From the NCBI RefSeq assembly GCF_003233845.1, contig NZ_QKRB01000043.1, forward strand, positions 62,001-126,000: 64,000 nucleotides of DNA, written 5' to 3'. The notes under the pieces were generated by a model. The model did no database searches. It had not been told where the DNA came from and saw only the letters and a list, made by a program, of their open reading frames with translations. The position numbers and the translations under genes were made by a program. Origin of the DNA: Paenibacillus sambharensis. Its GTDB lineage: Bacteria; Bacillota; Bacilli; Paenibacillales; Paenibacillaceae. Shown piece after piece: positions 8,390-17,239 of this stretch (position 1 is the stretch's first letter; each line of letters starts with the position of its first letter).

Positions 8390-9379
8390 ATGAGTGCTGT
8401 AACCGAAACGGCCCAAGCGGCCAAGCCGGCCCGTACGGTCTCGCTGCGCGGCGGCGCGACACAGAAGCTGCTCGCTTTTGCAAGCTTGATTCTGCTGGTG
8501 CTGTTCTTCTCTCTGGCATCGGAAAACTTCTTCCGGTTTGATAATTTGATCGGCATTATGCTGTCCACAGCCGTAATTGGCGTGCTGGCGCTTGGTTCAA
8601 CGTTCGTCATTATAACCGGCGGGATCGACTTGTCGGTCGGTACCGTGATGACTTTCTCAGCGGTCATGACAGGTGTCGTGATCTCATTCTGGGGACTGCC
8701 GATCCCATTCGGGATAGCGGGGGGCATATTGACCGGCATGCTGTGCGGCTTCATCAGCGGCTGGTTCGTCGCCCGCATGCAAATTCCGCCCTTCATTGCG
8801 ACGCTTGGCATGATGATGGTGACCAAGGGGCTGGCGCTGGTTGTGTCCGGAACAAGACCTATTTACTTCAATGATACACCGGGCTTCTCCAAGCTCGCGA
8901 TGGGCACAATCCTCGGTATCCCCTATGCAGTCTTTGTTTTCTTCGGGCTTGCGATCTTGGCAGGCATCGTGCTGAACAAGACGATTATCGGGCGCTACAA
9001 CTTTGCACTTGGCAGCAATGAGGAAGCAACCCGCTTATCGGGCGTAAACGTCCGCAACTGGAAAATCGCGATCTACGCGATGACCGGCATTTTCAGCGGC
9101 ATAGCCGGTATTCTAATGGCCTCGCGGCTGAATTCCGCCCAGCCGGCACTGGGAGCGGGCTATGAGTTGGAAGCCATTGCAGCTGTTGTCATAGGCGGAA
9201 CTTCCTTGAGCGGGGGAAGAGGCTCAATTCTGGGGACGGTAATTGGCGCGCTGATCATGAGTGTCATGACGAATGGCCTGCGGATTCTGTCGGTGCCGCA
9301 GGAGTGGCAGATCGTGCTCGTAGGTCTGGTAGTTGTACTCGCTGTGTACGCGGATATTCTGCGGCGGCGCAAGAAATAG
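8390..9379 (+). CDS. Sugar ABC transporter permease (RbsC type)
   Basis: 329 residues with 8-10 hydrophobic segments and the family hallmarks GGIDLSVG (~residues 75-82), GRYNFALGSNEEATRLSGV and AAVVIGGTSLSGGRGSILGT. It forms the membrane channel of the importer, probably as a homodimer. It lies between the ATPase and the binding protein with short gaps, in one operon. The start has an AGGAGGG site. Confidence 0.9.
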   Translation: MSAVTETAQAAKPARTVSLRGGATQKLLAFASLILLVLFFSLASENFFRFDNLIGIMLSTAVIGVLALGSTFVIITGGIDLSVGTVMTFSAVMTGVVISFWGLPIPFGIAGGILTGMLCGFISGWFVARMQIPPFIATLGMMMVTKGLALVVSGTRPIYFNDTPGFSKLAMGTILGIPYAVFVFFGLAILAGIVLNKTIIGRYNFALGSNEEATRLSGVNVRNWKIAIYAMTGIFSGIAGILMASRLNSAQPALGAGYELEAIAAVVIGGTSLSGGRGSILGTVIGALIMSVMTNGLRILSVPQEWQIVLVGLVVVLAVYADILRRRKK

Positions 9380-9412
9380 CAGGCATCTACTATACGATAA
9401 GGGGAGATTGGA

Positions 9413-10426
9413 ATGAAGAAGCTGACAGGATTCAAGCTGCTGGCAGTGTTTGCGGTAATGCTGCTCGCGGCATGCGGGAACGGGAACGGCAGCCCGGCGG
9501 ATAAAGGTGGTACAGCTGCTGCAGGCAGCAATGCCGGTGCGGCCGATAGTCAGGGCAAACCCTATATTCCGGTTATCTCGAAAGGCTTCCAGCATCAGTT
9601 CTGGCAGGCGGTCAAGCAGGGGGCGGAGAAGGCGGCACAGGAGCTCGATGTGACCATTACGTTCGAAGGGCCGGAGACCGAATCGCAGGTCGATAAGCAG
9701 ATTGAGATGCTACAGGCTGCGCTTGACAAGAAGCCGAGCGCAATCGCCTTCGCAGCGCTGGACAGCCAGGCTTCGCTTCCGCTGCTGCAGCGGGCACAGG
9801 AAGCCGGCATTCCAGTGGTCGGCTTTGACTCGGGCGTGGACAGTGATATCCCGGTAACAACGGCAGCGACGGACAACAAGGCAGCGGCTGCTCTCGCGGC
9901 TGATAAGATGGCGGAGCTCATCGGCGGTTCTGGCGATATTGCCCTTATTGTGCATGACCAGACGAGCCGGACGGGTGTAGACCGCCGGGACGGCTTCAAG
10001 GAACGCATTGAGTCGCAGTATCCGGACATCAAGATCGTGGATATCCAGTACGGCGGCGGCGACCAGCTGAAGTCTACTGACCTTGCGAAGGCGATCATGC
10101 AGGCGCATCCGGACATCAAGGGTTTCTTCGCGGCCAATGAAGGTTCGGCGATCGGAACCATTAACGCCGTGACGGAGGCGGGGAAGACCGGTGAAGTCAC
10201 CATTGTGGGCTTTGATTCGGGCAAGCAGCAGATGGAGGCGATCAAGAGCGGCGTAATGGCAGGTGCCGTAACGCAGGACCCGATTGGCATTGGCTACTGG
10301 TCCGTCAAGGCCGCCGTGCAGGCTCTGAACGGAGAAGAGGTTGAGAAAATGATCGATACCGGCTTCCACTGGTATGACGCAGCAAATATGGATTCGGAAG
10401 AGATTAAGCCTCTGCTGTATGAATGA
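9413..10426 (+). CDS. Sugar-binding lipoprotein of the ABC importer (RbsB type)
   Basis: 337 residues. A lipoprotein signal peptide ends in LAAC with Cys21 as lipidation site, followed by a Gly/Ala-rich linker and a periplasmic-binding-protein type I fold (Peripl_BP_4), with typical strands GIPVVGFDSGV and VTIVGFDSG. It captures the sugar outside the membrane and delivers it to the adjacent permease. It is last in the importer operon; a weak terminator follows. The ligand is inferred to be L-fucose or similar from the locus, not from the sequence. Confidence 0.9.
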   Translation: MKKLTGFKLLAVFAVMLLAACGNGNGSPADKGGTAAAGSNAGAADSQGKPYIPVISKGFQHQFWQAVKQGAEKAAQELDVTITFEGPETESQVDKQIEMLQAALDKKPSAIAFAALDSQASLPLLQRAQEAGIPVVGFDSGVDSDIPVTTAATDNKAAAALAADKMAELIGGSGDIALIVHDQTSRTGVDRRDGFKERIESQYPDIKIVDIQYGGGDQLKSTDLAKAIMQAHPDIKGFFAANEGSAIGTINAVTEAGKTGEVTIVGFDSGKQQMEAIKSGVMAGAVTQDPIGIGYWSVKAAVQALNGEEVEKMIDTGFHWYDAANMDSEEIKPLLYE

Positions 10427-10473
10427 GCGAAGATAAGAGGGCTTGCCAGGAAGGAATAAGAGATTAACAGGGG

Positions 10474-10498
10474 GGCCGGCCGCTTCAGGCTGGTCTTT
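10474..10498 (+). terminator. Probable terminator of the importer operon
   Basis: GGCCGGCC and GGCTGGTC pair over 8 bp (two G-U pairs) around a 6-base loop, followed by TTT. It lies 48 bases after the binding-protein gene. Confidence 0.5.
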
Positions 10499-10600
10499 CC
10501 CGGCTTCCATGATTTGCGTTCTCCTTCTGTTCTGTAATATGCTCTTATTGGGATGCCGATCAATATAGAGTAGAGAAGGCATCTGGGAGGAGAGCAGGAC

Positions 10601-11344
10601 ATGAGCTTACATTATCCGATTGAGCAGTTCAAGCAGTTTAAGGAAAGCATCACACGGTTCATGATGGTATACAAGTTTGCGCTCGATGAAATGGAAACGA
10701 AAGTGAAAATCTTAAATGAGGAATTTCACCTTCTGCATGACTATAATCCGATTGAGCATACGAAGACCCGTATCAAGTCACCGGAGAGTATTATTGAGAA
10801 GCTGGTGAGGAAGGGCTGCGAAATGTCGCTTCCGAGCATTAAGCGCAATATTCAGGATATCGCTGGCATGCGGATTACCTGTTCCTTCGTCTCCGACATC
10901 TACCGGATCAGCGAGATGCTCGGAAGGCAGCATGACCTGAATATTCTGGAAGTAAAGGATTATATCAAGAATCCGAAGCCGAACGGCTACCGGAGCCTGC
11001 ATCTGATTCTGGAGGTGCCGGTATACATGTCCGACCGCCAGGAGCATGTCTGCATGGAGGTTCAAATCCGGACGATTGCAATGGACTTCTGGGCGAGCTT
11101 GGAGCATAAGATCTTCTATAAATATAATCAGTCCGTGCCTGACCGGCTGCTGGATGAACTAAAGGCGGCCGCCGAATCATCGGCGTCACTGGACCTGCAG
11201 ATGGAACGCCTGCACAAGGAGATCAGTGTCATGCGGGAAGAGCAGTCTGCATCTGAGCTTAACCTGATGGAACGCATCGTCATCAACAATCAGCAGTTCA
11301 CCATTCCAACCGCACTGCTCGAGATGATCCGGGAAGACAAGTAA
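10601..11344 (+). CDS. Small alarmone synthetase (RelQ/YjbM-like GTP pyrophosphokinase)
   Basis: 247 residues with only the RelA/SpoT synthetase domain: DIAGMRITC (~86-94), NGYRSLH (G-loop region), EVQIRTIAMDFWASLEHKIFYK. Hydrolase and regulatory domains are absent, so it belongs to the small alarmone synthetases that make (p)ppGpp from ATP and GTP/GDP. The C-terminal helix is acidic. The ATG follows GGGAGGAG. It stands as a single gene between the ABC importer and the two-component system; whether it has a regulatory link to sugar use is unknown. Confidence 0.88.
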   Translation: MSLHYPIEQFKQFKESITRFMMVYKFALDEMETKVKILNEEFHLLHDYNPIEHTKTRIKSPESIIEKLVRKGCEMSLPSIKRNIQDIAGMRITCSFVSDIYRISEMLGRQHDLNILEVKDYIKNPKPNGYRSLHLILEVPVYMSDRQEHVCMEVQIRTIAMDFWASLEHKIFYKYNQSVPDRLLDELKAAAESSASLDLQMERLHKEISVMREEQSASELNLMERIVINNQQFTIPTALLEMIREDK

Positions 11345-11497
11345 TTCGCCTGTCGTTATTTCATGTCCGATATAAGCAGACTTACATAAACCTGTCCAGT
11401 TACCTGGTTCCCCGCACTGCTGTCATTGGTTGTGGCTCCCCAGCCGGCCGGAAATACGGCTGCCGGCACTGATCAGGCAGGTTTGTGCTGATCAAAT

Positions 11498-11511
11498 TGT
11501 AAACGTTTACA
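11498..11511. promoter_or_regulatory. Perfect palindromic cre-like site upstream of the two-component operon
   Basis: TGTAAACGTTTACA is a perfect 14-bp palindrome matching the cre consensus TGTAARCGYTWNCW. It lies 76 bases before the response-regulator start, consistent with catabolite repression of the sensor operon. Confidence 0.7.
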
Positions 11512-11586
11512 TTTATTCCTAGTCATAAAATGCCAGCAGGCAACAATACTTGGCCCGCAGGGATGGCTGAGGGAGGTGCGCGGAAA

Positions 11587-13212
11587 TTGTATACGATTAT
11601 GCTGGTGGATGATGAGGATGAAGTCAGGGAAGGCATGAAGCTCAAGACGGACTGGGAGGGTGCCGGGTTCAGGCTGGTGGGCGATTATGCCAACGGTGTT
11701 GATGCGCTCGAAGGGTATGAAGCGCTGAAGCCGGACGTTGTGATAACCGATATCTGTATGCCCTTCATGGATGGGCTCGAGCTGTCGCGGCGCATATTGG
11801 CACAGTCAAAGGATGTGAAGCTGGTTATAGTAACCGGCTATGAAGATTTTGAGTATGCGAAGCAGGCCATCAAGCTCAATGTGAAGGATTATCTGCTGAA
11901 GCCGGTGAACCTTGCAGAGTTTACAGCTTTCCTGGGTGGAATCAAGCAGGAGCTGGATGCTGACAGGGCTCACCGTGAGGATCTCAGTGCTCTGCGGCGC
12001 AAGCTGAATGAGAGCTTCCCGCTGCTGCGTGAACGGTTCCTTGACCGGCTGTCCATCACCCGGCTGTCTGCGGATGAAGTGGCGCGCAAGTTCGCTTACT
12101 TTCACCTGTCGCTGCCGGGGCCAACTTACCTGGCGCTGGTTGCCGACCTGGATGAGCCGGCGGGCAGAGGTAGCGAAGTGGAGAATGGAAGGGAAACAGC
12201 GGATGGCGAACTGCTGCGCTTCGCAGCTGCGAATATTTTCAAGGAGTGGTTCGAGGGAGATTTCGGCGGGATTGTATTCCAGACAAGGGAGGACCGGATT
12301 GCGGTCTTCGCAGGGGGTCTGCCGGGGCGTCTAGAAGCAGAAGCAGGTGCGCTGGCGGAGCATGCCAGAGACAGCGTGGCCAAGTATCTTAAGCTGTCTG
12401 TTACAGTGGGCATCGGGAGCCTGTGCGAGTCGCCCTGCCTGCTGTCCGATTCCTTCCGGGAGGCCTCTGCAGCGCTGGATTACCGTTTTCTAATGGGGCG
12501 GGGGGCTGTTATCTCCATCGGCGACCTGGAGTTCGGCAGAGGGAACGGACGCACCCAGGGGCAGTGGGAAGCAAGCCTGATTGCCGCCGTGAAGAGCGGG
12601 CAAATCATACAGGTTACGGATATAACCAGCCAGTGGATTAGTGAACAGAGACGCTCCGGCATGCAGGTAACCACCTGTATGCAGGGGCTTTACAAGGTGC
12701 TCGTCGCCTTAATGAACTGGGTAAGCGAAGCCGGCTTTGACGAGCAGGCGGTGCTGGGAAGTGATCCGTTCAGCCGTGTCCGCAGACTGCAGACGCTCGA
12801 TGAGGCGGGAGAGTGGCTGCTGCAGACCTGCCGGCAGGTGATGGAGCATGTGACGGAGAAGCGGTCGCATGTCCATACCGGTCAGATTGAAGCGGCGCTC
12901 CATTATATTGAGCAGCGTTACACAGACCCGGCATTCTCACTTCAGGAGCTGTGCGGCCACCTGTACTTAAGCGTCAGCTATTTCAGCAGTCTCTTCAAGC
13001 AGGCAACCGGCGAGACATTCGTCGAGCGGCTGACACGGCTGCGAATTGAGAAGGCGAAGGAGCTGCTGGCCTTTTCCGCACTCAAAACCTATGAGATCGC
13101 AGGCAAGGTGGGCTATAACGATCCGCAGTATTTCAGCGTGCTGTTCAAGCGGCTCACAGGCGAGACGCCAAAGGCATTCCGCGCGTCCCGCAGGGGAAGC
13201 GTCCGTCTATGA
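11587..13212 (+). CDS. Response regulator with AraC-type DNA-binding domain (YesN family)
   Basis: 541 residues. An N-terminal receiver domain has phosphoacceptor Asp55 in VVITDICMPFMDG and the conserved Lys in YLLKPV. A ~300-residue middle region follows, then a C-terminal AraC double helix-turn-helix (SLQELCGHLYLSVSYFSSLF...KTYEIAGKVGYNDPQYFSVLFK). TTG at 11587 is chosen as start because GGAGGTG precedes it and the receiver begins there. It overlaps the kinase gene by 4 bases. It probably activates sugar-uptake genes in response to the kinase. Confidence 0.9.
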   Translation: MYTIMLVDDEDEVREGMKLKTDWEGAGFRLVGDYANGVDALEGYEALKPDVVITDICMPFMDGLELSRRILAQSKDVKLVIVTGYEDFEYAKQAIKLNVKDYLLKPVNLAEFTAFLGGIKQELDADRAHREDLSALRRKLNESFPLLRERFLDRLSITRLSADEVARKFAYFHLSLPGPTYLALVADLDEPAGRGSEVENGRETADGELLRFAAANIFKEWFEGDFGGIVFQTREDRIAVFAGGLPGRLEAEAGALAEHARDSVAKYLKLSVTVGIGSLCESPCLLSDSFREASAALDYRFLMGRGAVISIGDLEFGRGNGRTQGQWEASLIAAVKSGQIIQVTDITSQWISEQRRSGMQVTTCMQGLYKVLVALMNWVSEAGFDEQAVLGSDPFSRVRRLQTLDEAGEWLLQTCRQVMEHVTEKRSHVHTGQIEAALHYIEQRYTDPAFSLQELCGHLYLSVSYFSSLFKQATGETFVERLTRLRIEKAKELLAFSALKTYEIAGKVGYNDPQYFSVLFKRLTGETPKAFRASRRGSVRL

Positions 13213-15056
13213 AGCCGCTGCGCTGGTTCCAGTTCAAGAGTATCCACACCAGTATAGCGATCGCCTTCTCACTGCTGATCATCTGCACAACGCTGGTGCT
13301 CAGCTACAACACATACCGGGTCTCCTCAGGTGCTGTAACAGATAATTCCCTGCAGTATACGGCTCAGCTGGTGGAGCAGGTCAGCATGAATATCAATACG
13401 TACATAGCCAACATGCAGAGCATCTCTGAGCTTGCGGCCCGGCAGGAACCGCTGCGCCGGCTGAGCATGCTGGAGGAGGCTGGCGGGGGCGGAGCCGCGC
13501 GTCTTAAGGAAGAGACGGAACGGCTCTTCCAGTCCATTGTATCCTCGCGCAGTGACATTGCGGCCATCATGTTCGTGGGATCAAGCGGGATCGTTGCCAG
13601 CAGCAGGGAAGACGCTGTACCGAAGTCCTACAAGGAGCTGAGTGGTCAGGATTGGTACAGGCAGGCTATAGAAGCGGACGGGGAGACGGTGATTTCATCC
13701 TCCAGGGTCCAGCATCTGTTCGAGCAGGAGTACCGCTGGGTCGTGTCGCTCAGCCGCGCCCTGCCCGGGACAGAGAAGGGCATGCCAGGCGGCGTGCTGC
13801 TCGTAGATCTTAATTTCAGTGTTATTAATGACTTGTGCAGCCGCATTCATATGGGGAGCCGGGGGTATGTGTTCCTGCTGGACCCCGAAGGCAGCCTGGT
13901 TTATCATCCGCAGCAGCAGCTTGTCTATTCCGGCTTGAAGTCAGAAGCGGTGGATGCAATTCTGGCGTCCGATGACCGGACATTCGAGTTCGAGGCGGGC
14001 GGCGTCCGTAAAATCTATACGGTCCATTCATCCGGCTACGGATGGAAGACAGTCGGTGTCAATGATCCGGATGAGCTGGGCGGCAGCAAGGGCTATATGC
14101 AGCGGGCGGCTGCTCTCTGGGGCATCCTGTGCCTGGCTGTGGCGCTGGCCATCTCAGTTATCCTGTCCAGGCGGCTCATGAAACCGGTGAAGGCGCTGAA
14201 CAGCAACATGAAGCTTGTGGAAAAAGGTCATTTCGACACCCGAACCGACTTTGACAGCCCGAACGAGTTTGGCCGGCTGGCGCGAACCTTCAACCTGATG
14301 ACAGCCAAGATCAAGGAGCTGATGGAGCAGGTGGTGCAGGAGCAGGAGGACAAGCGGGTCAGCGAGCTGAAGGCTCTCCAGGCTCAGATCCATCCGCATT
14401 TTCTCTATAACACGCTGGACTCGATCATCTGGATGGCCGAAACGGGGAAAATGAACGAGGTGGTCCGCATGACCTCCGCACTCTCCAAGCTGCTGCGCAC
14501 GAGCATCAGCAAAGGGGAGGAGAGGGTGCCAATCCGCCGTGAACTCGCTCACATTGAGCATTATCTCACCATTCAGTCCATCCGCTACCGGGACAAGTTC
14601 ACGTACGAGGTGGATGTCGATCCGGATATTCTGGACTGCCTGATTCTCAAAATTGTGCTGCAGCCGCTGGTCGAGAACGCCATCTATCATGGCATCAAGA
14701 ACATGGCTGACCCGGGCCATATCCGGATCAGCGGCTGCGCAGCTGGAGAGGATATTGTGCTCATCGTGGAGGACAACGGGACAGGAACCGATGCGGACCA
14801 GCTGAACCGGATGCTTGCACAGGCGGAAGAGGCGGCATCACGCACTGCTGCTGCGCCAGCTGGCGTAGGCGGCCAGGGCCAAGGCGGGGGCTCAACCGCA
14901 AGTAAGGGAGGCAGCGGAGGAGTAGGGCTGCATAATGTTAATCACAGGCTGCGGCTGAATTACGGCGAGGGCTACGGATTAAGGTTCGAGAGTGAATGGG
15001 AAGAAGGAACTACCGTCTATGTCCGGATCCCCCGGGTACCAAGGCAGGAGGAGTAG
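13209..15056 (+). CDS. Sensor histidine kinase (YesM family)
   Basis: 615 residues: TM1 (~12-32), a large extracytoplasmic Cache-like sensor, TM2 (~300-320), HAMP, the His_kinase motif with His397 in IHPHFLYNTL, and a HATPase domain (LVENAIYHGIKN, EDNGTG, GGVGLHNVNHRL). A low-complexity Gly/Ala-rich insert (~545-575) interrupts the ATPase domain. It phosphorylates the upstream response regulator. Start and stop overlap (ATGA) with its neighbour, and a sugar-binding protein gene follows directly, suggesting that protein presents the ligand to the sensor. Confidence 0.9.
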   Translation: MKPLRWFQFKSIHTSIAIAFSLLIICTTLVLSYNTYRVSSGAVTDNSLQYTAQLVEQVSMNINTYIANMQSISELAARQEPLRRLSMLEEAGGGGAARLKEETERLFQSIVSSRSDIAAIMFVGSSGIVASSREDAVPKSYKELSGQDWYRQAIEADGETVISSSRVQHLFEQEYRWVVSLSRALPGTEKGMPGGVLLVDLNFSVINDLCSRIHMGSRGYVFLLDPEGSLVYHPQQQLVYSGLKSEAVDAILASDDRTFEFEAGGVRKIYTVHSSGYGWKTVGVNDPDELGGSKGYMQRAAALWGILCLAVALAISVILSRRLMKPVKALNSNMKLVEKGHFDTRTDFDSPNEFGRLARTFNLMTAKIKELMEQVVQEQEDKRVSELKALQAQIHPHFLYNTLDSIIWMAETGKMNEVVRMTSALSKLLRTSISKGEERVPIRRELAHIEHYLTIQSIRYRDKFTYEVDVDPDILDCLILKIVLQPLVENAIYHGIKNMADPGHIRISGCAAGEDIVLIVEDNGTGTDADQLNRMLAQAEEAASRTAAAPAGVGGQGQGGGSTASKGGSGGVGLHNVNHRLRLNYGEGYGLRFESEWEEGTTVYVRIPRVPRQEE

Positions 15057-16040
15057 ATGCGGAATATGCGTACAGGCAGAATACTTGTCATCGCAGCTCT
15101 GCTCGCTGCCGCAGCAGCCGCTGTGTGGTGGGCAGGCCAGCATTGGAGGCAGCAGCCGGCGCCGGTTATCTGGTTCATGCCGAAGACTGCAGCTCCGGAA
15201 ATGGAATTCTGGCAGGTGATGCTGCAGGGCGTTCACACGGCTGCAGCAGAGGTCGGGGCGGAGATTCGTGTGGCGGGTACTGCGGAAGAAGCGGATGTGG
15301 AGGGCCAGATCACGCTGCTGGAGCAGGCCGTGCGGGAGAAGCCGCAGGCCATCATACTGGCGGCCACGGATTATAATCGCCTGATGCCGGCTGTCACACA
15401 GGTTAGAGAAGCAGGAATCACGCTGGTCACGGTTGATTCGGGTGTCAGCGGAGAGCCAGCCGCAAGCTTGATCGCAACCGATAACTATGAAGCGGGCCGC
15501 AAGGCGGGTGCGGTGCTTGGCAGCATGCTGGAGCCGGGTGATACGGCGGCGGTTATCAGCTTTGTGAAGGGGTCTACTACCGCCATGGAGAGGGAAGCGG
15601 GCGTCCGTGACAGCATGAGTGAAGTCAGCGGTCTGCGGCTGCTGGAGACGCGCTACAGTGACTCTTCAATCGAGCAGGCTTATCAGCTGACAAGAGATCT
15701 GCTTGAACAGGAGCCTGGCATAAAGGCAGTAGCGGCACTTAACGAGATGACGGTCGTCGGGGCAGCCAGGGCCATCGAGGAGGCTGGGCTGGCAGGCACT
15801 GTCCGGCTGGTCGGATTCGACAGCTCAATGGATGAGATCGCCTATATGGAGCGCGGCGTGCTTGATGCCACTGTCGTACAGCGTCCATTCAACATGGGCT
15901 ATCTCGCCGTGCGGACGGCAGCATCGGCAGCCGCAGGCGACCGTGTGGAACCTTCAATTGACACAGGCTCAGTCGTCATTACCCGATCGAACATGTATAC
16001 ACAGGAGAACCAGAAGCTGCTGTTTCCGTTCGTGGAGTAG
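15057..16040 (+). CDS. Membrane-anchored sugar-binding protein partnered with the sensor kinase
   Basis: 327 residues. An uncleaved-looking hydrophobic N-terminus (~8-25, no lipobox Cys) is followed by a Peripl_BP_4 fold related to the importer's binding protein. It starts one base after the kinase stop codon with AGGAGGAG overlapping the kinase end, so the two are tightly coupled. In related three-component systems such a protein binds sugar outside the cell and controls a YesM-type kinase rather than feeding a transporter. That role is inferred from gene order. Confidence 0.82.
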   Translation: MRNMRTGRILVIAALLAAAAAAVWWAGQHWRQQPAPVIWFMPKTAAPEMEFWQVMLQGVHTAAAEVGAEIRVAGTAEEADVEGQITLLEQAVREKPQAIILAATDYNRLMPAVTQVREAGITLVTVDSGVSGEPAASLIATDNYEAGRKAGAVLGSMLEPGDTAAVISFVKGSTTAMEREAGVRDSMSEVSGLRLLETRYSDSSIEQAYQLTRDLLEQEPGIKAVAALNEMTVVGAARAIEEAGLAGTVRLVGFDSSMDEIAYMERGVLDATVVQRPFNMGYLAVRTAASAAAGDRVEPSIDTGSVVITRSNMYTQENQKLLFPFVE

Positions 16041-16045
16041 AGCTG

Positions 16046-17071
16046 CTAGTCTGCTGCAGGTGTCAGCCGCTTGACCGACCGGCGGATGAGCAGGTCTGCG
16101 GGCAGAACGATTTTGTTCCAGGGCGATGCCATCTCCCTTGTGATGATCCGGTCGATCAGCAGCTGTATGCCCAGGTAGCCGAATTGATAGGCCTGCTGGG
16201 CGGCTACCGTGAGGAACGGATCGATTTCGGCAAATGGTCCCAGGTCATCGAAGCAGACGACGGACAGGTCATCCGGCACCTTCAGCCCGCGTTCGCGCAG
16301 CAGCCGGATGATGGCCATCGCCAGTACGTTGTTGCCGGCCATGATGGCGGTTGGCTGCTCGGCAAGCCCTTCAAACCAGCATTCGATTCCGCGCGGGTCA
16401 TGGGAAGGGCCGAAGCCTGCTTCGAACAGGTAATCGTCACGGTATTCGATCCCGCCGAGCTTGAGCGCCTCCTGGTACCCTTGAAGACGCAGCCTGGCGC
16501 TCGAGATGGAGGAGGACCCGTTAACTAGAGCGATGCGCTGGTGGCCCTCGCCTATGAGATGCTCGACAAGACGCCGGGCCCCGTCCTTGCTGTCGCCAAG
16601 CACAATGTCGCATTCAATGCCGGGCACCTCGCGGTCCAGCAGGACGAACGGCACATTGTGCTTCTTCAGCGCTTCCAGGTGCGGAAGGGAAGGGTCGCCT
16701 GCAGGAGCAACCAGAACACCGTCCACACGAGTTGTCAGAATGGTCTGGACATAATCGGCCTCCTTGGCCAGATTCTCATCGCTGTTGCCGAACAGCAGAC
16801 GGTAGCCGTTCTTGCGTGCTGCATCCTCGGCTCCCCTGGCCAGTGTCGTATAGAACGGGTTCGCAATGTCCGTGATCAGCAGGAAGATGCTGCGGGTCTG
16901 CTGAAGCACCAGGCTGCGGGCATTGTGGTTCGGCACGTAGTTCAGCTCTTCCATCACTTTGCGGACCTTGGCCCGTGTCCGGTCACTGATTTTTCCGGTG
17001 TTATTGATAACCCTTGATACAGTCATGGCCGATACATTTGCCTTGGCCGCTATGTCGTAAATGGTAACCAT
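16046..17071 (-). CDS. LacI-family transcriptional regulator of the fucose genes
   Basis: 341 residues with a LacI helix-turn-helix (TIYDIAAKANVSAMTVSRVINN, hinge NYVPNHNARSL) and a C-terminal sugar-binding domain (VVCFDDLGPF). The ATG at 17071 has AAGGAGAGC seven bases upstream; a longer frame lacks this. It is divergent from fucI, with a palindromic operator at the fucI transcription start. It is therefore probably the local repressor, induced by L-fucose or a fucose derivative (inference). Confidence 0.88.
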   Translation of the reverse strand: MVTIYDIAAKANVSAMTVSRVINNTGKISDRTRAKVRKVMEELNYVPNHNARSLVLQQTRSIFLLITDIANPFYTTLARGAEDAARKNGYRLLFGNSDENLAKEADYVQTILTTRVDGVLVAPAGDPSLPHLEALKKHNVPFVLLDREVPGIECDIVLGDSKDGARRLVEHLIGEGHQRIALVNGSSSISSARLRLQGYQEALKLGGIEYRDDYLFEAGFGPSHDPRGIECWFEGLAEQPTAIMAGNNVLAMAIIRLLRERGLKVPDDLSVVCFDDLGPFAEIDPFLTVAAQQAYQFGYLGIQLLIDRIITREMASPWNKIVLPADLLIRRSVKRLTPAAD

Positions 17072-17117
17072 GGTTAGCTCTCCTTGTCTGATGCTGGTTG
17101 TGTCTATCATACCGAAA

Positions 17118-17172
17118 AGAAAGCGTTGACATCAAGGGATGCTGTTGTTATGGTAAGGTTATCGGTAACATT
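17118..17172 (+). promoter_or_regulatory. fucI promoter with cre-like site and LacI-type operator
   Basis: TTGACA (17126-17131) and TATGGT (17149-17154) are 17 bases apart, a good SigA promoter. A 12-of-14 cre match (AGAAAGCGTTGACA, 17118-17131) covers the -35. A near-palindrome with CG-type centre (AAGGTTATCGGTAACATT, 17155-17172) covers the start point and resembles LacI-family operators. Together they suggest catabolite repression plus local repression. Confidence 0.65.
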
Positions 17173-17239
17173 CTTATGGCATCTTCGCAGGCAAGTCAGG
17201 CATTCTATCATTCTTCAGAACATTCGGGAGGGATTTGGA

